Part shown: positions 1-6,567 of the stretch, in pieces
Layout of the letters: each line of letters opens with the position of its first letter
Numbering within the stretch: the first letter of the stretch is position 1
Origin: a virus
IMG/VR virus record: IMGVR_UViG_3300032278_000029
Location: 1-41,028 of that record
Strand: one strand, 5' to 3'
Length of the DNA: 41,028 nucleotides
Position numbers and translations under genes: made by a program
Notes under the pieces: model-generated
The model's database searches: none
What the model saw: the letters and a program-made list of their open reading frames with translations, nothing else
Told to the model about the DNA's origin: nothing

Positions 1-28
1 GGAGGTAGCCCTGTAAGCATTGGGCTTT

Positions 29-74
29 CTCCTGTGTTTAAAAATTTAAACCCAGCAGCGTAAAAACACAGGAG
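29..74. repeat. Inverted repeat (hairpin) at left edge
   Basis: Perfect 11-bp arms at 29-39 (CTCCTGTGTTT) and 64-74, enclosing a second palindrome at 36-51 (GTTTAAA-AA-TTTAAAC). A purine-rich GGAGG-type stretch follows, but no convincing ORF begins there. It could be a transcript-end or leader hairpin; function unknown. Confidence 0.6.
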
Positions 75-165
75 GCAGGAAGGAGTAAGCTAGCCCCTGT
101 AGACTATGGGTGTTGAACTTTCAAGAATAATTCCATACCCGGAAAGCTCAAACGCAGGGGTTCGT

Positions 166-190
166 AAAAGTAACATATTATGTTACTTTT
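166..190. promoter_or_regulatory. 25-bp palindrome, operator-like
   Basis: Near-perfect palindrome with 12-bp arms (AAAAGTAACATA / TATGTTACTTTT) around a single central base. Its half-sites contain AGTAAC, the core of the iterons at 627-858, so the same protein may bind both places. It lies in non-coding DNA between two repeat units. Confidence 0.6.
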
Positions 191-258
191 GTCATATCGG
201 AAGAAGTCCAATAAACGTGGGGTATTGGAAACTTGACAAAGAGCGATTGTTGAAAAGC

Positions 259-447
259 TCAACCCCACGAGTCGGAGAAGCCCATCATGTCTCCCTCTGG
301 CTCCTCGGGCATCCAGCCGCATGTCGGGCAGACCCACCCGTCCCCTTGCACCTCTAACGAAGCGTCGCACGGATTACCGTCTGGCATCTCCGCAGGACAC
401 TCCGGCGGATCTTCCGGTGGGTCAAGGTTAAAATCTTGCATTGTCAT
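259..447 (-). CDS. Small zinc-ribbon protein
   Basis: 62-codon ORF. I start it at the ATG at 447 (a second in-frame ATG follows at 441) behind a weak GGTAGG site. An acidic, proline-rich N-terminus is followed by a CP..C / CPTC-type four-cysteine arrangement that would bind zinc, then an acidic tail. Such mini zinc ribbons are common among phage early genes and often act as protein or nucleic-acid adaptors. Two repeat units of the GAAAGCTCAA family flank it. No specific function can be assigned. The reading frame is more protein-like than those opposite it. Confidence 0.5.
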   Translation of the reverse strand: MTMQDFNLDPPEDPPECPAEMPDGNPCDASLEVQGDGWVCPTCGWMPEEPEGDMMGFSDSWG

Positions 448-626
448 TCCGTGCCTACCGGGAAAGCTCAAACACAGGATATTTGAAACAGGGGAGAACA
501 GATGCAATTGGTATCAATCAACCCCAAAACCGTTTCTGCCTTTTTGATGGCACACACTCGCCAGCAGTTTCCCGAGGTATCAATGGGGTAAGAACCTTCA
601 AAAACTCAACCCCCTGTATTTACACA

Positions 627-858
627 AGTAACCCGAGTAACCTTTTAGTAACCGTCTTTCACTCCATCTTTTCTGGCCAGTAACCGAGTAACCCAGTAAC
701 TTGATTATTACGTAGGGAATTAATACCCCCTCGCAACCCGCACCGCACTTCCCGTCAATCCCAAACTGGTCTATGAAAAGTGGGTTACTGCGGTTACTCG
801 GTTACTGCCCCCGTTTACTGGGGTGAAACGAGTAACCCGCCACCCCTTGTCGGTTACT
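627..858. other. Iteron array: candidate replication origin
   Basis: AGTAAC(C) occurs on the plus strand at 627, 636, 647, 679, 687, 695 and 831. Its inverse GGTTACT occurs at 783, 792, 800 and 852, with near-helical spacing of 8-11 bp inside clusters. The two clusters have opposite orientation and flank 701-782, which begins with an AT-rich stretch (701-727). Arrays of short directly repeated initiator sites next to an unwinding element are typical of theta-type phage and plasmid origins. The primase-helicase gene lies just to the right, reading toward the array. No experimental origin evidence is available. Confidence 0.65.
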
Positions 859-1009
859 AATACAACGCCCAGATATTCATCAACAACAGGACAGCATACA
901 CTAAGAGCGCACCCCGTCCCGCAGTCCCCAGGGTGTCCGTATAGGCCCAGACAAAGACCAGGAAAACGAGCATTACAGCGTCAGCGATCAGCGTGAGGAG
1001 CGGCAGCAT
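857..1009 (-). CDS. Small membrane protein (50 aa)
   Basis: Begins at an ATG at 1009 seven bases after GGAG and ends at the TAG at 857-859, which lies inside the last iteron. Two hydrophobic stretches (about residues 2-22 and 34-50) are separated by a short polar turn (YTDTLGTAGRG), so a two-helix hairpin in the inner membrane is likely. It sits directly downstream of the primase-helicase gene on the same strand. Function unknown; a membrane-tethered replication or superinfection factor are only possibilities. Confidence 0.55.
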   Translation of the reverse strand: MLPLLTLIADAVMLVFLVFVWAYTDTLGTAGRGALLVYAVLLLMNIWALY

Positions 1010-1074
1010 GGGGTTCTCCAGGGACGTGACTGGTCATTGCTTTCCCAACAAGATAGGCGACCGCGAACCCCGCA

Positions 1075-3024
1075 TCACGGGTGAATCCGTTCCCCTCTCC
1101 CCCAGCCTTTGACTCGTTTGTCGTCATGGTCATAATCCACCACCGTCATGCGCCGGAACCCGAGTGCCTGCATGGTCTCGGCCACCCGGCGTGCTTGTCG
1201 CGTGTCCCGTCGTTCCACCGGGATACACAACACGTCCCAAATCTGTTCTGGCGTTACGCGGTGGTACTCCTCATCAAAGAATTGGGCCAGCTTATCCTCC
1301 CACGGGTCAGTGGCTTTCCGCCGGTCTTGCTGCATTGTAGCTGCGTCCCATAATGCCGGGTCCAGTCGGATGGACTCGCCAGCCTGTTCTCGGGCGTAGG
1401 CTTCGGCCCAGAGTTGGTCACGGTGTGTCTGAATCCAATTCACATCAAATTTCTCCACCCGCACCGGCCAGAAGCGGCGGTTGCCTGTTGAATCAGTCAA
1501 GTAGGTGTAGGAATTAGTCGTGCCAATAACAATGAATTGCCGAGGTTGCTCAATGGGCATCCGCGCATAGGCCATCCGCACGGGGCCATCGACTTGACGT
1601 GAGAGCATGCCCTTGAGTTGCTCCACCAGACTGATACGCATGCCCGAGAGGTCAGAGGCTTCAATCAGCCATTTGCCTAGCGTACGCTCCACAATCTCTT
1701 TGGACCCCACGTTGAGGGGGAGGTCATCCGAGAACCACTGCCCTTCAGGACAGAGCAACCGGAGTGCGGTGGACTTCAACAACCCCTGTTGCCCAGATTC
1801 GAGCACGACCATTTCATCAAATTTACACCCGGGGTGCGTGATGCGCCGCACCGCCGCAATCAACATCAGCGCCGACACCGCGCGCACATATGGCGTGTCC
1901 CCGGCGTGGGCACTTTCGATCAACCACATGTCCAGCCGGGGGGTGCCGTCCCACGTCAGGGTAGTCAGGTAGTCTTCCACCGGATGATAGGCGTGTAAAT
2001 GCGCCAAATCTTGAAGGATATCAAAGAAGAAATCTTTGCTGGGTCGAAACCGGAATTCATTATCAATTGCCAACCAGATGCGGATGGCCACGGGGTCTTG
2101 GAGGGGCACCCACTTATCGTCCCCGAGGGTGATCAACGCCCGGTGCGCAAAGTCGTCAAATCGCAATTTCACTTTCAGCTTAGACAAGGCTAGGTGAATA
2201 TTGAATTGGGAATTGGGCTTGATGGCTCCCGATTTGTTGGTTTGCCACTCGGACTCTCCCCGCTGGCCCCAAATTTTGTAGATTGTCGCCGGGAGTGTCG
2301 CCACCCCTTGTTTGCCCAACTCGGGTCCACCCGTGAATGGGTCATCTTCGGCATGACCGTAGGTGGTATGAACCTCCACTTGACGGTCAGCAATTTTGGC
2401 ATCGTGCGCCAGGGTGCCCGCTTCGTGGATGAGGGTGACGCATTCCCCTTCGGTCACACCACATCGGCGCAGCGTCCCCGCGAGTGCCAGCCCCCATTCA
2501 TGTCTGTTTCCTGGTGGGTTGTAGTATCGGGTAATAATGGCGCACGTGGCGACCAGTCGCACCGCGCGCAACAGGGCTTTTGCAGGGACGTGCGCGGCGT
2601 CACCCATCTCCCCATCCCATTCCAGCACTTCTCCGTCAGGGTGCGTGGACGGGGGAGCCATATCTTGGTGTTCTGCACGGAGTTCAATCAACGTGGTGCC
2701 GGCGTCCAGGTCTTTGAAGGCCAGCGTCTTCGGGAAAGTGGCGGTGTACAAGCGTTTGCTGCGCGGTTTGGAGGTGCGGCCATAAATGGCGCCAGTGGGG
2801 GGGAGAAACGCATCAGCGACAGCTACCGCTTCAGGGCAATCAATATCTATCACCACCAGCCCGTCCACTGACCGGATGCCCAGGTTGTCTTTGGGCTTGA
2901 AGTCGCTGGGCGCAAAGATCAGATTGGTCCAGCCCGTGTCCTTGCAGATTTTGCTCCCGGGGGCCAAGGGAACAACAGCCCAACCCCGGCTGATATAGTC
3001 CGCAGCCCATTTTTTGATACTCAC
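1075..3024 (-). CDS. Prim-Pol / VapE-type primase-helicase
   Basis: Predicted replicative primase (possibly primase-polymerase) with a fused SF3/VapE-like ATPase, 649 aa from the GTG at 3024. That start has an excellent GGAGGGG site and overlaps the upstream stop as GTGA; an ATG at 3039 is in frame but has a poorer site. The N-terminal Prim-Pol fold shows VVIDID (about 57-62, the metal-binding DxD) and IELR followed by APPSTH. The C-terminal part has a P-loop GQQGLLKST (about 411-419), WLIEASDL (about 453-460) and TGNRRFWP (about 514-521), all characteristic of VapE proteins. The architecture and length resemble the self-priming polymerase of deep-sea phage NrS-1. It is adjacent to the iteron array, which it may recognise. 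Confidence 0.88.
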   Translation of the reverse strand: MSIKKWAADYISRGWAVVPLAPGSKICKDTGWTNLIFAPSDFKPKDNLGIRSVDGLVVIDIDCPEAVAVADAFLPPTGAIYGRTSKPRSKRLYTATFPKTLAFKDLDAGTTLIELRAEHQDMAPPSTHPDGEVLEWDGEMGDAAHVPAKALLRAVRLVATCAIITRYYNPPGNRHEWGLALAGTLRRCGVTEGECVTLIHEAGTLAHDAKIADRQVEVHTTYGHAEDDPFTGGPELGKQGVATLPATIYKIWGQRGESEWQTNKSGAIKPNSQFNIHLALSKLKVKLRFDDFAHRALITLGDDKWVPLQDPVAIRIWLAIDNEFRFRPSKDFFFDILQDLAHLHAYHPVEDYLTTLTWDGTPRLDMWLIESAHAGDTPYVRAVSALMLIAAVRRITHPGCKFDEMVVLESGQQGLLKSTALRLLCPEGQWFSDDLPLNVGSKEIVERTLGKWLIEASDLSGMRISLVEQLKGMLSRQVDGPVRMAYARMPIEQPRQFIVIGTTNSYTYLTDSTGNRRFWPVRVEKFDVNWIQTHRDQLWAEAYAREQAGESIRLDPALWDAATMQQDRRKATDPWEDKLAQFFDEEYHRVTPEQIWDVLCIPVERRDTRQARRVAETMQALGFRRMTVVDYDHDDKRVKGWGRGERIHP

Positions 3025-3275
3025 CGGGTGCCCCTCCATTCCCGGTGAGCAGATTTCAGGGCACTTCGGCAGTTCGTAATACCTGCCCCCTCTGGCCCAT
3101 CCGACAACGGAGCGTGCTGCCAACGAGCGTGTTGCGCGTCTAGGTAAGTGAGCAGAACGTGGAGCCGCCAACTGCGTGTCGGCCACGATTCATCCCGCAC
3201 GACACAATGCGCAAATCGTCCGATGAGGTCACTGCGCGCGGATTGCTGTTGGAGCCAAATATAGAATGGTGACAA
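3021..3275 (-). CDS. YozE-like SAM-fold small protein
   Basis: 84-residue ORF starting at TTG (3275). The N-terminal FYIWLQQQSARSDLIGRFA, then DESWP and a helical YLDAQHA region, match the YozE/SAM-like family, short helical proteins of the form FYxWLxxQ...D..GdlA.D...D..FP. Its TGA overlaps the GTG of the primase-helicase gene, so the two are probably translationally coupled. The start is uncertain: no ATG exists in frame and an AGGAGG lies further upstream with no suitable start close to it. The role of YozE proteins is not established. Confidence 0.6.
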   Translation of the reverse strand: MSPFYIWLQQQSARSDLIGRFAHCVVRDESWPTRSWRLHVLLTYLDAQHARWQHAPLSDGPEGAGITNCRSALKSAHREWRGTR

Positions 3276-3337
3276 CGCTGCCCCGTTCTGAGTGTGTTGC
3301 TCGGCTTACCTCCTGGGCAGAGGTAGGCAACTTGCGT

Positions 3338-3353
3338 GGTTGGCACACCAACC
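3338..3353. repeat. Inverted repeat in divergent region
   Basis: GGTTGG-CACA-CCAACC, perfect 6-bp arms with a 4-nt centre, lying between the start of the minus-strand primase operon and its likely promoter. It could be an operator or a 5' leader hairpin of that operon. Confidence 0.45.
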
Positions 3354-3393
3354 GGGCAACGATGACAGGAGGAGTAAAGCTCCGTCGATTGGT

Positions 3394-3421
3394 ATTGTAT
3401 CCGAAACGGAGTAAACCGCAA
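3394..3421 (-). promoter_or_regulatory. Possible promoter for the primase operon
   Basis: On the minus strand TTGCGG and TACAAT are separated by 16 bp, upstream of the YozE-like gene at 3275. The -10 box is good and the -35 box matches only its first three bases. Confidence 0.35.
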
Positions 3422-3551
3422 AGTTGAATTTTTGGAGGGCGGGTGAAAGAGTCTGATGGTTGTCTTTTTTAGAAAAAGTTTTGGGAGATAAATGCGCACC
3501 CCAGTAAACATGGCATGTAATTTCTAAAATAATTGAAAAGTTATGTTTCTA

Positions 3552-3579
3552 TTGGGTTGTTTCACCATAAAGGTATAAA
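3552..3579 (+). promoter_or_regulatory. Possible sigma-70 promoter for the early plus-strand genes
   Basis: TTGGGT and TATAAA with a 16-bp spacer, about 120 bp upstream of the first plus-strand gene (3698). The surrounding DNA (about 3500-3640) is conspicuously AT-rich compared with its neighbours. Confidence 0.4.
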
Positions 3580-3637
3580 AACACCCATTATTTATGGACG
3601 ATTAGAAATTATCAGCATTTTACTTTCATGTTGTTCT

Positions 3638-3659
3638 CCACTAGACTTACGTCTAGTGG
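3638..3659. promoter_or_regulatory. 9-bp inverted repeat in the 5' leader, operator-like
   Basis: CCACTAGAC-TTAC-GTCTAGTGG has perfect 9-bp arms and a 4-nt centre. It lies between the predicted promoter and the ribosome-binding site of the gene at 3698. It could be a repressor operator or an RNA hairpin controlling early expression. Confidence 0.55.
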
Positions 3660-3697
3660 TTACAACAAACATCCCGGCAGACAAGGAGAATGAGCGA

Positions 3698-3871
3698 ATG
3701 ACCGTCAAAGAATTGAGACAGTTGCTATACGACGTTGAAAATCAGGATTCAAAAGTCACCGCAGGTGGCTATGAAGTAGCCAGCGTAACCACCCAGACAC
3801 TGTTACGCTTTACCGAGACAGGAACTGAAAAGGTTCCGGCCATCGACTTGATCCTCACAACTGAGAGCTAA
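3698..3871 (+). CDS. Hypothetical early protein (57 aa)
   Basis: First gene of the plus-strand arm. The frame is open further upstream, but the ATG at 3698 is preceded by AAGGAG at a 9-nt distance and the upstream extension does not look coding. The sequence begins TVKELRQLLYDVENQDSKV and ends in a hydrophobic beta-like segment (VPAIDLILT). The TVKEL..L..... opening is common in small phage proteins of unknown role. The next gene begins two bases after its stop, indicating one transcript. Confidence 0.6.
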   Translation: MTVKELRQLLYDVENQDSKVTAGGYEVASVTTQTLLRFTETGTEKVPAIDLILTTES

Positions 3872-3872
3872 A

Positions 3873-4070
3873 ATGAAATTCGCAACAAAAACACAGATTA
3901 AAATTAATCAGTTACTTGACGGTGAGCCGGTAAAAACATACTTACCAAATTTGAACGGCACAGAAAACCCAAGTGAAATCCTCAAGCAACTTGAGGAGCG
4001 GTTTGCACATGCCGCAAAAGTCGGACAGGAAGAAGCCCGAGCACACCGTCTTTATCCTAGCGATTTTTAG
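3873..4070 (+). CDS. Hypothetical early protein (65 aa)
   Basis: Starts one base after the preceding stop (TAA-A-ATG). Its ribosome-binding site is weak (GAGAG), so translation is probably coupled to the upstream gene. The N-terminus is lysine-rich, and the second half is a likely amphipathic helix (PSEILKQLEERFAHAAKVG). I recognise no domain. Confidence 0.55.
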   Translation: MKFATKTQIKINQLLDGEPVKTYLPNLNGTENPSEILKQLEERFAHAAKVGQEEARAHRLYPSDF

Positions 4071-4098
4071 TTTGCAGCCATAGAGAGGAGAAAGAACG

Positions 4099-4857
4099 AT
4101 GACTCAACAAGAAAAATTACTGGACAAGCTGGCCAAGATTCAGGCGCACGCCGAGTCTGCGAAAAAGATTGGGAGTGAGGCTGAAGCCGAGGCATTTGCG
4201 GCGATGCTTCAGCAATTGATGCTCAAGCACAAGATTGCGATGACCGACATCCAGTTTGCTAATCTTGATAAGGATGAGCCAATTTGCAGGCATGAGATGG
4301 ACTACAGGAAAGGTGGAGTGCCCTCCAAGAAAGCACGGAGTGCGTGGCAAGAAGAGTTGGCCCTCATCGTTGCCCAGGCGCACTTCTGCCGCATTCTCGT
4401 AAAGTCCCGTACCAACCGGGTTACGATGGTTGGCCGGGAAAGCGATTGCGCTGTTGCTGAGTACACGTTCATGGTGCTTACTAGAGCCATCACTCAACTC
4501 TCCAACAAGTCATATGACCAATTCTATTATCAGTGCGAGAAGACAGGAGAAACCCACCGCGCAGCCGGGTACAAACGGTCATTCATTGATGCGTTTGTGA
4601 CTCGTTTGGCGCAGCGGTTTTATGAAGAAAAAGAACAAACCGAGAACACTTCATCCACAGCGTTGGTACGCATCCAGACCGCAGATTTGGCAATCCAAGA
4701 GCACATGCGTAAGAGGTACACCCACACTGCAAATTCTCTATCCATGAACACCCAATTCAATCGGGAGGGCGTCAGACAAGGCCGGGATGCAGCGAACAAC
4801 GTCAACCTCCACGGCAACAAAGGCGTGGGCACTTCCACTCAGAGCAAGTTACGATAG
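4099..4857 (+). CDS. DUF2786-domain protein
   Basis: 252 residues with AGGAG before the ATG. The N-terminal 50 residues (LLDKLAKIQAHAES...EAEAFAAMLQQLMLKHKI) match DUF2786, a helical domain frequent in phage and bacterial proteins of unknown biochemical function. The middle (about 75-175) is an alpha/beta-like region typical of the domain that usually follows DUF2786. The C-terminus (about 210-252) is basic and low in complexity and may contact nucleic acid. The gene is part of the early operon. Confidence 0.75.
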   Translation: MTQQEKLLDKLAKIQAHAESAKKIGSEAEAEAFAAMLQQLMLKHKIAMTDIQFANLDKDEPICRHEMDYRKGGVPSKKARSAWQEELALIVAQAHFCRILVKSRTNRVTMVGRESDCAVAEYTFMVLTRAITQLSNKSYDQFYYQCEKTGETHRAAGYKRSFIDAFVTRLAQRFYEEKEQTENTSSTALVRIQTADLAIQEHMRKRYTHTANSLSMNTQFNREGVRQGRDAANNVNLHGNKGVGTSTQSKLR

Positions 4858-4871
4858 GAGGAGAACGATCA

Positions 4872-5135
4872 ATGCCGAGGGGTCTGAACCAAGTGTACAT
4901 CATCGTGATCAAGGATTGGGTCAACGGGTGGGAATTCCTGCAGTGCTCCAATCTCAGCCGCCCTTATTGCAGCCCTGATTGGTCATGGTTCTTAGAGGAG
5001 GCACAGCGGTTTTCTCAGAAGCGGAAAGCACAGCGGGTACTCGACCAGATCAAGGTCAACGTCAGTTGCCAGAGGGCTGTTCTTTGCCCCGTAGTCACCG
5101 CGAGTATGGCGAGGGCAGTGAGGTGTTCAAGATGA
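4872..5135 (+). CDS. Hypothetical protein (87 aa)
   Basis: ATG with a strong GGAGG site 9 nt upstream, just after the DUF2786 gene. The first 60 residues are aromatic-rich (VYIIVIKDWVNGWEF, DWSWFLEEAQ) and plausible for a folded domain; the last 30 are cysteine- and arginine-rich and less protein-like. A frameshift or late readthrough in the C-terminal third is therefore possible. No family recognised. Confidence 0.5.
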   Translation: MPRGLNQVYIIVIKDWVNGWEFLQCSNLSRPYCSPDWSWFLEEAQRFSQKRKAQRVLDQIKVNVSCQRAVLCPVVTASMARAVRCSR

Positions 5136-5170
5136 AGTGTACGCAACCTCGTGACCCAGGAAGGGACATA

Positions 5171-5377
5171 ATGAGCAAGACGGTCTTGAATAAAGCAGAG
5201 TTGATGAAGTTAGTCAAGAAGCTAAACATTATTGCTGGGCTTTCAGGGGATGACCGATACATGTTGTTGGGCACCTACTTTTTTGCGCTCTATAAAGGTA
5301 ATTGGAGCATGACCGGACTGACTGCAAGTAAGGCACAAAACACTCTCGTTTCTTTGATTTCTAAGGAAGGGACATAA
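5171..5377 (+). CDS. Hypothetical protein (68 aa)
   Basis: Short helical protein with alternating charged and hydrophobic segments (KAELMKLVKKLNIIAGLSG, YMLLGTYFFALYKG). The frame is open further upstream, but ATG 5171 follows AGGAAGGGA at a suitable distance. The phrase GGAAGGGACATAAT recurs at both ends of the gene (about 5160-5172 and 5365-5378), suggesting a small local duplication. Function unknown. Confidence 0.55.
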   Translation: MSKTVLNKAELMKLVKKLNIIAGLSGDDRYMLLGTYFFALYKGNWSMTGLTASKAQNTLVSLISKEGT

Positions 5378-5391
5378 TCACCCGAGAGGGT

Positions 5392-5418
5392 CACAGGATG
5401 CACCGAGAGCAACGACTG
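5392..5418 (+). repeat. 28-bp dispersed repeat, copy A (diverged)
   Basis: Shares most of GATGCCCCGAGAGCAACGAT with the copies at 22479, 27790, 32971 and 36880 (here GATGCACCGAGAGCAACGAC, with one base missing in the 5' part). Located at a gene junction, in the same orientation as the copy at 27790. Confidence 0.75.
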
Positions 5419-5483
5419 CAAGGGCAGACAGGGCCAAGGTCACTGGGGAATAGATGCCTTTTAGAACGGAGATACTGCGTGGC

Positions 5484-5513
5484 TTTACTTTTGACATTGA
5501 TTCCTTCTATGAT
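5484..5513 (+). promoter_or_regulatory. Possible promoter
   Basis: TTTACT and TATGAT with an 18-bp spacer, upstream of the basic-protein genes. The -35 area is part of a 13-mer, GCTTTACTTTTGA (5482-5494), which recurs exactly at 17003-17015 upstream of the UvrD-like helicase gene. Confidence 0.35.
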
Positions 5514-5595
5514 AGCTGGAGAACGAAAGAAAAAGGAGGTTGCTATAGGCGCACACCCATTCATTAACCCGTGAACGAGAGAAAGAAGGACAAGA

Positions 5596-5931
5596 ATGGT
5601 AATTGAAGCAGAGAAGAGAATTGTGCTCACCCGGCGCGCAGTGAACAAAAACGGGGATATTGCGTACAGCCGTGAAGGGGTTCGGTCTACAGTCTACGCC
5701 AACCGAGGGATGTTTGTGGGGGATGCTCCAGAAACAATCACCTTGGAATGCCGCACCCTCGTGTTCAAATCTCCCCGTCCTGGGGTGGACCCGGCTGAAG
5801 TGAAGGACAGAGCCAACAAGGCTCAAATCCGTGCGCAGAAAGCTGAAGCACGACGTCAAAAGGCGACAGACATCGCCAACAAGGCAAAGATCACCGCAGT
5901 CAAGGCGAGCACCGCAGCGGCCAACATCTAG
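5596..5931 (+). CDS. Paralogue 1: MFVGD-domain protein with Ala/Lys/Arg-rich helical tail
   Basis: 111 aa, ATG behind AAGGAC. The N-terminal ~60 residues form a compact, probably beta-rich domain with the pattern LTRR...GDIAYSREGVRSTVY...MFVGDAPETITL. The same pattern occurs in the next gene. The C-terminal 45 residues are a highly charged Ala/Lys/Arg helix (KAQIRAQKAEARRQKATD), suggesting DNA or nucleoid binding. The two genes look like a tandem duplication whose tails diverged. Nucleic-acid binding is inferred from composition only. Confidence 0.7.
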   Translation: MVIEAEKRIVLTRRAVNKNGDIAYSREGVRSTVYANRGMFVGDAPETITLECRTLVFKSPRPGVDPAEVKDRANKAQIRAQKAEARRQKATDIANKAKITAVKASTAAANI

Positions 5932-5974
5932 TTTGATTGGAAACGAAACCGTCAACGAAGAAAGAAGGAAAGAC

Positions 5975-6319
5975 GTGACACAAACTACAACAGAAGCGCC
6001 AGAGAGTGGACCAGTGAAGCTCACTCGACGCACCATTGAGAAGGGTGGATTGATCTCATTTGCCCGCCAGGGAGTGCGCGCAAGTCTGTACTTCAACAAA
6101 ACGATGTTTGTTGGAGACTCCCCGCTTGAACTGGTGCTCACAGCCGAAGGGTTGAGGGTTCCGTTCAAGCCCGCACCCACCCCAAAACCTACCAAGAAGG
6201 TCACTCCCAAGACCGCCAAGAAGGTCGCCCCCAAGACCGCCAAGAAGAGCAGCAAGAAAGCTGCCAAGAAGAGCAGCAATAAAGCTGCTAAGACCCGTAA
6301 ACGCAAGAGCACCAAATAA
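5975..6319 (+). CDS. Paralogue 2: MFVGD-domain protein with histone-H1-like tail
   Basis: 114 aa from the GTG at 5975, preceded by AAGGA; an in-frame ATG at 5831 would lie inside the previous gene. The N-terminal domain repeats the paralogue pattern (KLTRR, RQGVRASLYF, MFVGDSPLELVL). The last 45 residues are Lys/Ala/Pro/Thr/Ser repeats (TKKVTPKT, AKKVAPKTAKK, SSKKAAKK) closely resembling eukaryotic H1 or bacterial AlgP/Hc1-type tails. Likely a sequence-independent DNA-binding protein. A strong intrinsic terminator follows directly, so this gene ends the first early operon. Confidence 0.7.
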   Translation: MTQTTTEAPESGPVKLTRRTIEKGGLISFARQGVRASLYFNKTMFVGDSPLELVLTAEGLRVPFKPAPTPKPTKKVTPKTAKKVAPKTAKKSSKKAAKKSSNKAAKTRKRKSTK

Positions 6320-6336
6320 GCTCTGCAAGACTTACC

Positions 6337-6385
6337 TGGCCGTGGTCCCTTGTTTGAAGGGGCTGCGGCCATTTCTTTGCCTTTT
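6337..6385 (+). terminator. Strong intrinsic terminator
   Basis: 15-bp stem (6337-6351 with 6357-6371, three G-U pairs), 5-nt loop GTTTG, then a T-rich tail (TTTCTTTGCCTTTT). It separates the early small-gene operon from the polymerase operon. Confidence 0.85.
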
Positions 6386-6395
6386 AGAATTCAAG

Positions 6396-6424
6396 TTGAC
6401 TTCAGTTCTAAACTCAGCTACAGT
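6396..6424 (+). promoter_or_regulatory. Sigma-70-like promoter of the polymerase operon
   Basis: TTGACT and TACAGT at exactly 17 bp, immediately downstream of the terminator and just ahead of the gene at 6442. The predicted start site (about 6431) would give a very short leader beginning near the GGAG site. Confidence 0.65.
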
Positions 6425-6441
6425 ACCCTCGGAGAATGACT

Positions 6442-6567
6442 ATGACTTTCACAATTATCCTTGCATTGATCGTTGCGGCACCTTTGGCTATTATCGCTGG
6501 AGATTTCATCGCTGCTGGCGCATACCTCGTATTAAGTTGCGTGGTGCTCTTCTCTGAAAATGATTGA
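6442..6567 (+). CDS. Small membrane protein (41 aa)
   Basis: First gene behind the promoter at 6396. ATG 6442 lies 7 nt after GGAG; an ATG at 6436 is in frame but too close to the site. Apart from a short acidic C-terminus (SEND) it is almost entirely hydrophobic (TFTIILALIVAAPLAIIAGDF), consistent with one long or two short membrane helices. It overlaps the DNA polymerase start by 8 nt, suggesting translational coupling. Its function in a replication operon is unknown. Confidence 0.6.
   Translation: MTFTIILALIVAAPLAIIAGDFIAAGAYLVLSCVVLFSEND

Larger units (their letters stand above)
107..615. repeat. Four degenerate inverted-repeat units (GAAAGCTCAA family)
   Basis: Four related units lie at about 107-159, 216-270, 415-478 and 584-615. 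Each has a TGGG(G)T-type left element and a right element GAAAGCTCAA (exact at 142-151 and 462-471, variants at 252-262 and 598-610), usually followed by CCCC or CAGG. The left and right elements can pair, for example CGTGGGGT with ACCCCACG in unit 2 and CCGGTGGG with CCTACCGG in unit 3. Units 2 and 3 flank the small minus-strand gene 259-447, and one stop codon lies inside a unit. They may be regulatory RNA hairpins or protein-binding sites; this is inference. Confidence 0.5.
5378..5595 (+). other. Non-coding spacer with repeat copy and possible promoter
   Basis: No well-supported gene. A 58-codon frame from the ATG at 5398 lacks a proper ribosome-binding site. The segment carries a diverged copy of the 28-bp dispersed repeat, a promoter-like element, and a strong AAGGAGG with no usable start behind it. 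It leads into the paralogous pair of basic proteins. Confidence 0.5.

Noticed and set aside
627-858. CRISPR-like interpretation of the repeats
   Set aside because: Repeat cores are 7 bp with 8-11 bp periodicity and opposite orientations, unlike CRISPR repeats and spacers.
2194-2871. 225-codon plus-strand frame opposite the primase-helicase
   Set aside because: Antisense to conserved Prim-Pol motifs and of atypical composition.
3140-3511. Minus-strand frame crossing the divergent promoter region
   Set aside because: Overlaps the YozE-like gene in another frame and runs through predicted promoters; residue pattern is not protein-like.
5398-5574. 58-codon frame in the spacer before the basic proteins
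   Set aside because: No proper ribosome-binding site, and its beginning is copy A of the dispersed repeat.
5485-6372. 295-codon minus-strand frame opposite the basic paralogues
   Set aside because: It is a Leu/Phe-rich shadow of lysine codons in the H1-like tail; the plus-strand genes have ribosome-binding sites and a terminator.
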